A DNA stretch of 64,000 nt from Streptomyces cavernae (GTDB lineage Bacteria; Actinomycetota; Actinomycetes; Streptomycetales; Streptomycetaceae). Of the stretch, positions 52,387 to 59,807 are shown piece after piece (position 1 is the stretch's first letter; each line of letters begins with the position of its first letter). Below the pieces are notes generated by a model. The model had not been told where the DNA came from. It saw nothing but the letters and a program-made list of their open reading frames with translations, and made no database searches. The stretch is taken from the NCBI RefSeq assembly GCF_004023625.1, contig NZ_ML137712.1:124001-188000 (forward strand), written 5' to 3'. The translations under genes and the position numbers were made by a program.

Positions 52387-54117
52387 ATGGGGACGGAGAC
52401 GGCGCGGGCCGCGGTGCGGACCGCCCCGCAGCGGCGGCCGGGAAGGCTGGTCATCGACTGGCTGACCACCACCGACCACAAGAAGATCGGCCACCTCTAC
52501 CTGATCACCTCGTTCGTCTTCTTCCTGGTCGGCGGGGTGATGGCGCTGATGATGCGCGCCGAGCTGGGCCGGCCGGGGCTGCAGATCATGTCGGCCGAGC
52601 AGTACAACCAGCTGTTCACGTTGCACGGCACGATCATGCTGCTGCTCTTCGCGACCCCCACTTTCGCGGGCTTCGCCAACGAGATCATGCCGTTGCAGAT
52701 CGGCTCGCCCGATGTGGCGTTCCCACGGCTGAACATGCTCTCGTACTGGCTGTTCCTGTTCGGCGGGCTGATCGTGCTGGGGTCGGTCGTGGTGCCCGAC
52801 GGCGCGGCCGACTTCGGCTGGTTCGCCTACGCCCCGCTGAACAGCGAGGAGCGCTCCCCGGGCATCGGACCGGATATGTGGATCATGGGGCTGGCACTGG
52901 CCGGCTTCGGGACGATCCTGGGCGCGGTCAACTTCATCACCACGATCGTCGGGATGCGCGCGCCCGGCATGACCATGTTCCGGATGCCGATCTTCACCTG
53001 GAACGTCCTGTTCACCTCGATCCTGGTGCTGATGGCGTTCCCGGTGCTCGCGGCGGCACTGCTGGCGCTGGAGTCGGACCGGCAGTTCGGCTCGCACGTG
53101 TTCGACGCGACGAACGGCGGCGCACTGCTGTGGCAGCACCTGTTCTGGTTCTTCGGCCATCCCGAGGTGTACATCATCGCCCTGCCGTTCTTCGGGATCA
53201 TCACGGAGATCATCCCGGTCTTCAGCCGGAAGCCGATCTTCGGTTATCTGACGCTGATCGGGGCGACGATGGCGATCACGGGATTGTCGGTGGTCGTCTG
53301 GGCGCACCACATGTTCGCGACCGGCTCGGTGCTGCTGCCGTTCTTCTCCCTGCTGAGCTTTCTGATCGCCGTACCTACCGGGGTGAAGTTCTTCAACTGG
53401 TCGGGGACGATGCTGAGGGGCTCCCTCTCCTTCGAGACGCCCATGCTGTGGGCCACCGGTTTTCTGGTGACATTCCTGTTCGGCGGTCTGACGGGGGTGA
53501 TCCTGGCCTCGCCGCCGTTGGACTTCCACGTCACCGACTCGTACTTCGTGGTGGGGCACTTCCACTACGTCGTCTTCGGCACCGTCGTCTTCGCGACCTT
53601 CGCCGGGTTCTTCTTCTGGTGGCCGAAGCTCACCGGGAAGATGCTCGACGAACGGCTCGGCAAGATCCAGTTCTGGACGCTGTTCGTCGGTTTCCAGACC
53701 ACGTTCCTGGTGCAGCACTGGCTGGGCGCGGAGGGCATGCCGCGCCGGTACGCGGACTATCTCGCGGTCGACGGGTTCACCGCGCTGAACACCCTCTCCA
53801 CGATCGGCTCGTTCCTGCTGGGCCTGTCCACGCTGCCGTTCGTCTACAACGTCTGGAAGACCTCCAGGTACGGCAAGAAGGTCGAGGTCGACGACCCGTG
53901 GGGGTACGGCCGGTCGCTGGAGTGGGCGACCTCGTGTCCGCCGCCGCGGCACAACTTCGTCACTCTGCCCCGGGTCCGCTCCGAGTCCCCGGCGTTCGAT
54001 CTGAACCATCCGGCCCAGGCGGCGCTGACGCCGCCGCAGACCCGTTCCGGGCAGGAGAAGGGCCCGCAGTTCCGGTTCGGTCAAGAGCGGCCGTCAGACG
54101 GTCCCGAGCGGCCCTGA
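52387..54117 (+). CDS. ctaD: cytochrome c oxidase subunit I, orphan copy
   Basis: The 576-residue twelve-helix haem-copper oxidase subunit shows the key residues. They are His80 (LHGTIM, low-spin haem), His258 and Tyr262 (HPEVY, Cu-B and the cross-linked Tyr), His307-His308 (AHH, Cu-B), and His391 and His393 (HFHYV, haem a3 and haem a). The proton-channel segments are present. The ATG at 52,387 has GAGAGGG upstream. The C-terminal 60 residues are soluble and overlap the convergent WYL gene. ctaC, ctaE and qcr genes are absent here, so this is probably a second, separately expressed subunit I. Confidence 0.96.
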   Translation: MGTETARAAVRTAPQRRPGRLVIDWLTTTDHKKIGHLYLITSFVFFLVGGVMALMMRAELGRPGLQIMSAEQYNQLFTLHGTIMLLLFATPTFAGFANEIMPLQIGSPDVAFPRLNMLSYWLFLFGGLIVLGSVVVPDGAADFGWFAYAPLNSEERSPGIGPDMWIMGLALAGFGTILGAVNFITTIVGMRAPGMTMFRMPIFTWNVLFTSILVLMAFPVLAAALLALESDRQFGSHVFDATNGGALLWQHLFWFFGHPEVYIIALPFFGIITEIIPVFSRKPIFGYLTLIGATMAITGLSVVVWAHHMFATGSVLLPFFSLLSFLIAVPTGVKFFNWSGTMLRGSLSFETPMLWATGFLVTFLFGGLTGVILASPPLDFHVTDSYFVVGHFHYVVFGTVVFATFAGFFFWWPKLTGKMLDERLGKIQFWTLFVGFQTTFLVQHWLGAEGMPRRYADYLAVDGFTALNTLSTIGSFLLGLSTLPFVYNVWKTSRYGKKVEVDDPWGYGRSLEWATSCPPPRHNFVTLPRVRSESPAFDLNHPAQAALTPPQTRSGQEKGPQFRFGQERPSDGPERP

Positions 54118-55036
54118 TCGCCTCGGTGAGCTCGGCGGGCTCGAGCACCTCGAAGTCGAAGCCCATCAGCATGACGTGTATGACCATGACGTCGAGGCCG
54201 GCGGCTCCGGTGCGCAGCACACAGCTCCCGGGCCCCTCCTCCTGAAGCGTCCCCGCCGAGGGCGAGATCCGCTCGGCCGCCTCCTCGAAGGGGACGAGGA
54301 GCCGGATGACGGCGTGCGAGGCGTACGCGCGCGTGGAGACCCCCTGGGAGACGTAGGCGGCGAGGTCGTCGGCCGGTGGGGTACGGGGCGTGAAGCGGGG
54401 GCCGTGCGGCGGCCTGGGCTCGATGCGGTCGACCCGGAAGGTGCGCCAGTCGCCCCGGTCGGTGTCCCAGGCGACCAGGTACCAGCGGTGTTCGGTGCAC
54501 ACCAGGCGGTGCGGTTCGACGGTCCGCCGGCTGGTGGTCCCGTCGTGCCCCCGGTATTCGAAGCGCAGCCGCTCCGCGTCCCGGCAGACGGCCGCGAGTT
54601 CGGTGAGGACGGCGGGGTCGACAGCGGAGGGCCGGGTTCCGCGCAGCATCGGCACGGTGAAGGCGTTGAGGGCGCCGACGCGGCGGCGCAGCCGGCTGGG
54701 CAGCACCTGTTCCAGCTTGGTGAGGGCGCGCACGGAGCTTTCGCCGATGCCCTCGATGCCCTGCCCGGCGGCCGTGCGCAGTCCGACCGCCACGGCGACG
54801 GCCTCGTCGTCGTCCAGCAGCAGCGGCGGCAGTTGCGCGCCCGCGCCCAGCTGGTAGCCGCCGCCGGTGCCGGGGCTGGCGTTGACGGGGTAGCCGAGTT
54901 CGCGCAGCCGGTCCACGTCGCGGCGGACCGTGCGCGGGGTGACGCCGAGCCGGTCCGCCAGCTCGGCTCCGGACCAGTCGCGGTGGGCCTGCAGGAGGGA
55001 GAGCAGGCGCAGCAGGCGTGCGGAGGTTTCCAGCAT
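53960..55036 (-). CDS. WYL-domain transcriptional regulator (DeoR/YafY type)
   Basis: The 358-residue regulator has an N-terminal helix-turn-helix ([40 protein letters not shown]) followed by [24 protein letters not shown] domain comes next ([20 protein letters not shown]) and a WCX-type C-terminal domain ([20 protein letters not shown]). The last 40 residues are a Gly/Pro/Ser tail coded opposite the end of ctaD: the two reading frames overlap by 158 bp tail to tail. The ATG at 55,036 lies where the family begins. The effector is unknown. Confidence 0.9.
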   Translation of the reverse strand: MLETSARLLRLLSLLQAHRDWSGAELADRLGVTPRTVRRDVDRLRELGYPVNASPGTGGGYQLGAGAQLPPLLLDDDEAVAVAVGLRTAAGQGIEGIGESSVRALTKLEQVLPSRLRRRVGALNAFTVPMLRGTRPSAVDPAVLTELAAVCRDAERLRFEYRGHDGTTSRRTVEPHRLVCTEHRWYLVAWDTDRGDWRTFRVDRIEPRPPHGPRFTPRTPPADDLAAYVSQGVSTRAYASHAVIRLLVPFEEAAERISPSAGTLQEEGPGSCVLRTGAAGLDVMVIHVMLMGFDFEVLEPAELTEAIRAARDRLTAALDRTGTAGPSPARNGSAAASAPPGPDGSDRTPGTRSGPGAE

Positions 55037-55051
55037 GCCGTCGAGTGTGTC

Positions 55052-55084
55052 AGCCCTTGCGGACAGTTCCCGTCCGCAAGGGCT
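55052..55084 (-). terminator. terminator after the GT4 operon
   Basis: A perfect 13-bp stem (AGCCCTTGCGGAC at 55,052-55,064, complement at 55,072-55,084) with a seven-base loop follows the stop of the GT4 partner gene and precedes the WYL gene on the same strand. Confidence 0.8.
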
Positions 55085-55098
55085 CGCGACCGTGGCGA

Positions 55099-55920
55099 CT
55101 ACGCGGCGGTGACCGTCACCGACAGGTCGTTGTCGGCCGTGTAGGACGCCTGGACCGCCATCGCGCCCCTCGGGGTCTCCGCACTGACCTGCGGATATGT
55201 GAAGATCGGTTTCTTGTCGACGATGTCGTCCAGCAGCCGGGCCACCCGCACCGCGGGACCGCTCCCACCCGTGGGGCAGAGCCACAGGTCCCAGACGTCC
55301 GGGGTCAGCGTGCCGTAGGGGACCGTGACGGCGAACTCCGTGTCCCGCCCCGAGACCTCCGCCCGCATCACCGGTGCGGACTCGCTCCGCCCGCGCAGTT
55401 CGGCGTGGGCCTGCTCGGTGAGCGTGGTGCCGTGGACCCGGCCGCGGACGACCAGCTCGCGTTCGCCGACGCGCAGTTCGCCGGCCTCGGCGTGCGGGGC
55501 GCGCAGCCAGCTGCGGAGCGAGAGGTTGCCGTGTTTGGTGACGTAGGGGATGCGCACGGCGGTCCGCTCGCCGTCGGCGCTGCGGTCGACCAGGGCGCGC
55601 AGGTCGTTGAGGCCGGGCACCAGACGTCGTGGCTCACCGTCGGCGACCTGGGCGTAGACGTCCCAGCGGCCTTCGGGCAGGTGGACACCGTTCGGCAGGG
55701 CCGCCCGCAGCCGCCCGCCGTCGACGGGGGTCAGCGGCAGGCGCACCTCGGTCTCCTCGTCGCGGGCCCGCAGCACCAGGTGGGCCTCGTCGGTTTCGGT
55801 GATCCCGGTGACGTCGAAGGTGAGACCGCCCGCGGATTCGGCGACGCAGTCGGCGCGCGGCGGTACGGGGTCCTTTCCGGAGTGCTGGTCCTCGGCGGAC
55901 GGCGTGGCCAGCGACATCAT
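55099..55920 (-). CDS. beta-rich partner protein of GT4, function unknown
   Basis: The 273-residue cytoplasmic protein has repeated beta-sandwich-like motifs: LTFDVTGITETDEAHLVLRA; PEGRWDVYAQVADGEPRRLV; GELRVGERELVVRGRVHGTT; TPDVWDLWLCP. There is no signal peptide and no catalytic motif. Similar stretches occur, from memory, as C-terminal modules of actinomycete teichoic-acid or polyol-phosphate glycosyltransferases; that link is tentative. ATG at 55,920 overlaps the GT4 stop by four bases, so the two proteins are translationally coupled. It may bind substrate for the GT4. Confidence 0.75.
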   Translation of the reverse strand: MMSLATPSAEDQHSGKDPVPPRADCVAESAGGLTFDVTGITETDEAHLVLRARDEETEVRLPLTPVDGGRLRAALPNGVHLPEGRWDVYAQVADGEPRRLVPGLNDLRALVDRSADGERTAVRIPYVTKHGNLSLRSWLRAPHAEAGELRVGERELVVRGRVHGTTLTEQAHAELRGRSESAPVMRAEVSGRDTEFAVTVPYGTLTPDVWDLWLCPTGGSGPAVRVARLLDDIVDKKPIFTYPQVSAETPRGAMAVQASYTADNDLSVTVTAA

Positions 55921-57185
55921 GCGATGTGTCCCTTTCTGAGAACGGAGAGTCCGGCATCCCGAACGGCGTACGCGCCACCGAGCAGGGCGCCACGGGTACG
56001 GTGCAGCGTGCCGCGCATCCGGCCGGCCGCCGTGCTGCCGCCGCGGGCGGTCAGCGTGGCGAACATGGACTCGTAGCGTTCGGCGATCCGGGTCGGGTCG
56101 AAGCGCTCGGCGTCGCGCAGCGCGGCGTCGGCCATCCGCAGGCGCAGTTCGTCGTCGTTGATGAGTTCGAGGAGGCCGTTCGCGATGGCCGGGACGCTGC
56201 CGACCTTGACCAGTCGGCCGTCCACTCCGTCGTCGATGATCTCGCCGGGGCCGTGCGGGCAGTCGGTGGAGACCACGGGCAGTCCGCAGCGCATGGCCTC
56301 GACGATCGTCATGCCGAACGACTCCAGGCTGGAGGTGACCGCGCCGATGGAGCCCTTGGCCCACTCCGGTTCGATGGGACTGGCGGGGCCCATCAGGAAG
56401 ACGTGGTTGTAGAGGCCGAGTTTGTCGATGAGGGTGCGCAGTTTGTCCTTCTGTTTGCCGCCGCCGTAGATCCTCAGCCGCCAGTCGGGCCGCTCGGCGC
56501 GCACCTTGTCGAAGGCCTTGATGAGCAGGTCGTACCGCTTGACGGGGGCGAGCCGCCCGGCCGCGACCACCCATTTGGCGGTTCCGTCGGCGGGCGAGAG
56601 GGCGGGTGCGGGCACCGGGTTGGGCACGGCCTCGACGTGGACACCGGGCAGCCGCATCTTGGTGTGGTAGGCGCGGGCGTCCGCCTCGGTGGTCGTGGTG
56701 AGGGCGTCGAGCCGCGGGTAGGCGCCGCGCAGCTCGTGGCGCAGCTGCGGTGAGTGACTGTCCAGCGTGAGGTGTTCCTGGCCGACGCGGAGCGGGCCGC
56801 GGCGGGTCTGCCGGGCCAGATGGACGTTCAGGCCGGGCCTGGTGCCGACCACCACGTCGGCCTCGACGGAGGCGAGGTGCTCGGCGATGCGGCGGTCGGT
56901 GAGGGCGCTGTACTGCTGGTAGCGGCCTTCCGACGCGGGGAAGAACTTCGCCGGACGCCGGTAGTCCGGGTGGTCGCCCTCGTAGCCGGGGGTGCCCTGC
57001 CGGATGTCGACGAGATGGCGCAGCCGGACCTTGGGGCTCGGTGCGAAAACCGGCTCCTCGCGGTGCCGGAAGACCGAGACGACCTCCACGTCGTGGTGTT
57101 CCGCGAGGGTGCTCGCCAGGTTGTAGGTCGTCCTGATCGTCCCCCCGATCCCATACCCGTTGTGTATCAGGAAAGAGATGTGCAT
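55917..57185 (-). CDS. family 4 glycosyltransferase
   Basis: The 422-residue GT-B enzyme has an N-terminal acceptor domain opening MHISFLIHNGYGIGGTIRTT, with the glycine-rich donor loop G-G-T. The C-terminal donor domain has KWVVAAGRLAPVKRYDLLIK, YGGGKQKDKLRTLI and SSLESFGMTIVEAMRCGLPV, which holds the EX7E catalytic/ribose pair. The last 30 residues are basic (RTRGALLGGAYAVRDAGLSV) and may bind membrane. GGGGAC stands before the ATG. With the overlapping partner it forms a two-gene unit, likely for cell-wall glycopolymer or glycoconjugate synthesis. Donor and acceptor are unknown. Confidence 0.93.
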   Translation of the reverse strand: MHISFLIHNGYGIGGTIRTTYNLASTLAEHHDVEVVSVFRHREEPVFAPSPKVRLRHLVDIRQGTPGYEGDHPDYRRPAKFFPASEGRYQQYSALTDRRIAEHLASVEADVVVGTRPGLNVHLARQTRRGPLRVGQEHLTLDSHSPQLRHELRGAYPRLDALTTTTEADARAYHTKMRLPGVHVEAVPNPVPAPALSPADGTAKWVVAAGRLAPVKRYDLLIKAFDKVRAERPDWRLRIYGGGKQKDKLRTLIDKLGLYNHVFLMGPASPIEPEWAKGSIGAVTSSLESFGMTIVEAMRCGLPVVSTDCPHGPGEIIDDGVDGRLVKVGSVPAIANGLLELINDDELRLRMADAALRDAERFDPTRIAERYESMFATLTARGGSTAAGRMRGTLHRTRGALLGGAYAVRDAGLSVLRKGHIA

Positions 57186-57342
57186 GCGTCCCCGTATCTC
57201 CGTCTCAACCGTCTGGCGCTCAACCGCCTGACATGGGTTAGACCGGGGAGTTCGGACGTTGGTTGGCCGCCATCATCATCTTGTTTCCCAAGAGTTGCGT
57301 CATCGGTAAGCAACGGAAGGAACCCTTCCGCATCCGCGCGGA

Positions 57343-58644
57343 TCAAGGCTTATAAGCCAGTTGTGGAACATCGAAGCAATTCCGGTTCATATCCCCCTGA
57401 GTGATCCACCCTTGGGTGTCCTCCCAACGCGCGACCGAAACGCATGTTCTGCGACTTTTCGGCGGCTCGGCCAGTCGTTCGTATGTGACGGGCAGCAGCA
57501 GCCCCCGGGCCGTGTAGGGCCCCGGACGGTTCATGAAGCGGTCGACGCACGCGCGCGTGACGCCCGTTTCCGCTTCCGCGCAGGACCGGGCGGCGTCAGA
57601 GAACCACATGGCGGCCGCCCAGCCCTCCAGCTGCCACTGGGAGTGCGTCTCGAGGTCTGCGGTCGCGTCGCGGAACTCGCGGACGGCCGGGTGGCCGGTG
57701 TCCTCGTAACTGCGGCTGGAACCGGTCGCCCACAGGGCGTTGCGGCAGCGCGGCGCGTCCTTGTAGTCCTCACGGACGGTGGAAGCCCAGTTCTGCACGT
57801 TGGTGACCTTCGCGATGACATCGGCGCCGACGTCGTCCATGGCCTCGCACAGCTGGGCGTTTCCGTGACTGTCGATGGCGTCGAAGACGAGATCGGCACC
57901 CTGCTCCTTCAGGTCGGCCGCCGCCGCGCGGAAGTTGGGCAGCGCGAAGTCGACCTGTTCGGTGACGACCTTGTAGCCCTCCGCCTTCAGACCGCGGGCG
58001 ACCAGGTCCGCGTACGCGGCGGAGGCGGACTGGTTGTAGGAGACGACGGCCGCCGTGCGGGCGCCCTGCTCCCGCTTGAAGTAGCGGTAGACCTCGGTGC
58101 CGCCGTAGAGCTCGCCGTCCCACCCGGGGGTGCCGTCGCGGGGCGCGAGGCTGCCGTAGATCCCGTACAGGTGCGGATAGGTGTCGTACGCCGGCCCGAT
58201 CGGCTGGCCGCCGATGTCGGGCACGCCCGTTCGGGAGACCCGGGAGGCCCCCGCGTAGTCGAGCGCGGTGGTGGCGACGAGTGCGACGACCTTCTTCTCG
58301 TCGAGGAGTTCGTGCACGCACTCGTTGTTGCCGACGCCGCTGCCGCCGTCGTCGCAGGTGTGCACCTCGACCCTGCGGCCGCCGATGCCGCCTTCGGCGT
58401 TCAGACGCCCGAAGTAGGCCTGGGCGCCGTCGCGCGGGCCGGTGAAGGCGGCGGAGCCGACCGGGCTGGTGGCGCTGGTGATGATGCCGACGGGGATCGG
58501 CGCGCCGGCGGTGGTCCCGGTGGTCCGCCCGGGCTCCGGGGTGGTGCCGAAGTCGCTCTCGGGGAGCCGGCTGCCGCAGGCACTGGCCAGCAGGAGAAGC
58601 AGCGCCGCGGCGATGGTCTCAGCAGCCCGGCGCGGGCGTGCCAT
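57343..58644 (-). CDS. branched-chain amino-acid-type ABC substrate-binding lipoprotein
   Basis: The 433-residue periplasmic-binding-type lipoprotein has signal peptide TIAAALLLLLASAC, with Cys23 as lipid site. The LivJ-type fold shows PIPVGIITSATSPVGSAAFT, AYFGRLNAEGGIGGRRVEVH, TCDDGGSGVGNNECVHELLD and VVSYNQSASAAYADLVARGL. It pairs with the divergent LivHMG-LivF genes 1.2 kb away, which lack their own binding protein. Its ATG lies 26 bases inside the upstream lipoprotein gene. The Cys-rich pattern is unlike classical LivJ, so the ligand could be a peptide or aromatic compound. Confidence 0.9.
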   Translation of the reverse strand: MARPRRAAETIAAALLLLLASACGSRLPESDFGTTPEPGRTTGTTAGAPIPVGIITSATSPVGSAAFTGPRDGAQAYFGRLNAEGGIGGRRVEVHTCDDGGSGVGNNECVHELLDEKKVVALVATTALDYAGASRVSRTGVPDIGGQPIGPAYDTYPHLYGIYGSLAPRDGTPGWDGELYGGTEVYRYFKREQGARTAAVVSYNQSASAAYADLVARGLKAEGYKVVTEQVDFALPNFRAAAADLKEQGADLVFDAIDSHGNAQLCEAMDDVGADVIAKVTNVQNWASTVREDYKDAPRCRNALWATGSSRSYEDTGHPAVREFRDATADLETHSQWQLEGWAAAMWFSDAARSCAEAETGVTRACVDRFMNRPGPYTARGLLLPVTYERLAEPPKSRRTCVSVARWEDTQGWITQGDMNRNCFDVPQLAYKP

Positions 58645-59182
58645 TGCCGCTCATCCCGACCAGCCCGCAGAGCGTCTTGACGGAGACCTTCCAGGTGTCG
58701 TCCTGCAGGACGGCCGTTCCGGTGGCACCGGGCAGGACCGTCGCACCCTTCAGGGTGAGCGCGTACGTCACGTTCGCCTCGGTCGGCGAGGTGAACTCGA
58801 CCCGGTCGACGACGGCCTCCACCTGTCCGCCGCGCGGATCGTCACTGAAGCTCTCCAGGAGCGGCCCCAGTTTGTCACCGTTCTCCAGCAGTGCCGCCTT
58901 GTCCTTCAGCGGGACGTCGGGGTCGAAGAACTTCTGCCAGTTCGTCCTGATCTGTTTCTCGGCCGCCGCGGTGTCCTGGGGTGTCGTCGGACTCGGCTGC
59001 GTGGTGGGCGTGGGCGTCTCCACCGTGGGGGTCGGCGGGGTCGTGTTGTCGCCTCCGCCGCTGTCGTCCCCGCATCCCGCCAGGCCGCCGCCCAGAACGA
59101 GCACCGCGGCCGCAAGCAGCCCCGCCACCCTCCTGCGGTTGCCTCGCCTGCCGTTGCGCCTGAGGTCGCTCCCGAGAACCAT
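58619..59182 (-). CDS. putative lipoprotein, low-molecular-weight, 187 aa
   Basis: Signal peptide with RR (RNGRRGNRRRVAGLLAAAVL) and lipobox LAGC, then a Thr/Pro linker. A domain of about 120 residues follows (EKQIRTNWQKFFDPDVPLKD; GPLLESFSDDPRGGQVEAVV; ANVTYALTLKGATVLPGATG). The fold looks like the NTF2-like or LppX-type small lipoproteins seen in actinomycetes. The ATG at 59,182 has GGTGAG at six bases. It overlaps the binding-protein gene by 26 bases, so it probably belongs to the transport system, but its role is unknown. Confidence 0.85.
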   Translation of the reverse strand: MVLGSDLRRNGRRGNRRRVAGLLAAAVLVLGGGLAGCGDDSGGGDNTTPPTPTVETPTPTTQPSPTTPQDTAAAEKQIRTNWQKFFDPDVPLKDKAALLENGDKLGPLLESFSDDPRGGQVEAVVDRVEFTSPTEANVTYALTLKGATVLPGATGTAVLQDDTWKVSVKTLCGLVGMSGNGTPAPGC

Positions 59183-59335
59183 CTGGCTCACCACCGGGTG
59201 TCGGCCGGGCCATCTGCGCCCGGTGCTTTCAGGGTCAGCTTCCAGAGGGCATAGTGCAAGCCATCGGCTGACATGGACAGACACGCGACCGGACAGGACT
59301 CGACACGACCGGACAGACGACGGTGGGAGCCGCGT

Positions 59336-59803
59336 ATGCGGACTGCTCGACTGCGGACCGTGCACCCCGTGCTGTGGGCGGGCTGGGCAGCGCTGGCCGC
59401 CGGGGCGGTGTTGTGCGTCATCGGCTGGTACGGGATCTCCGGTGAGCGCTTCGCGGAGCGCCAGCTGCCGTACCTCGCCTCCTGCACGATCCCCGGTGCC
59501 GCGCTGATCGTCGCGGGGGCGGTTCTCCTCGCCCACGGCAGGAACGCGCTGGCGGCGGCACGGATCGAGGAGCTGTACGGGCTGCTCGTGGCGGTGGCCG
59601 AGGAGCCGGAGGAATCGCCGGTGGCCGTGGCGGCGGTCAGCGGCGAGCTGCTGATGGTGCCGGGCGGCACGCTGTGGCACCGTGCGGACTGTCCACTGGT
59701 CGCCGGGAAACCGGAGGCCGTGCCGGTGGACTCGCACGTCCTGGCCTCCGGCGAACTGGGCCCGTGCCCGATCTGCGAACCACCCGCCGCGGGGACCCGA
59801 TGA
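59336..59803 (+). CDS. two-helix membrane protein with Cys/His zinc-like C-terminus
   Basis: The 155-residue protein has helices at VLWAGWAALAAGAVLCVIGW and CTIPGAALIVAGAVLLAHGR, a coiled segment (AAARIEELYGLLVAVAEEPE), and a C-terminal soluble part. The C-terminal part has LWHRADCPLVAGK and GPCPICEPP. The His-x3-Cys and Cys-x2-Cys pair could bind zinc. The ATG at 59,336 has GGGAG upstream; an upstream in-frame ATG at 59,273 lacks a site. It ends just before the permease fusion, so it is likely a small partner of the Liv-type transporter. Confidence 0.8.
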   Translation: MRTARLRTVHPVLWAGWAALAAGAVLCVIGWYGISGERFAERQLPYLASCTIPGAALIVAGAVLLAHGRNALAAARIEELYGLLVAVAEEPEESPVAVAAVSGELLMVPGGTLWHRADCPLVAGKPEAVPVDSHVLASGELGPCPICEPPAAGTR

Positions 59804-59807
59804 TCCG

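Noticed and set aside
52153..54084. 643-codon minus-strand frame opposite ctaD
   Set aside because: Its composition is His/Arg/Gln-rich with no fold, and it is the complement of a full oxidase gene.
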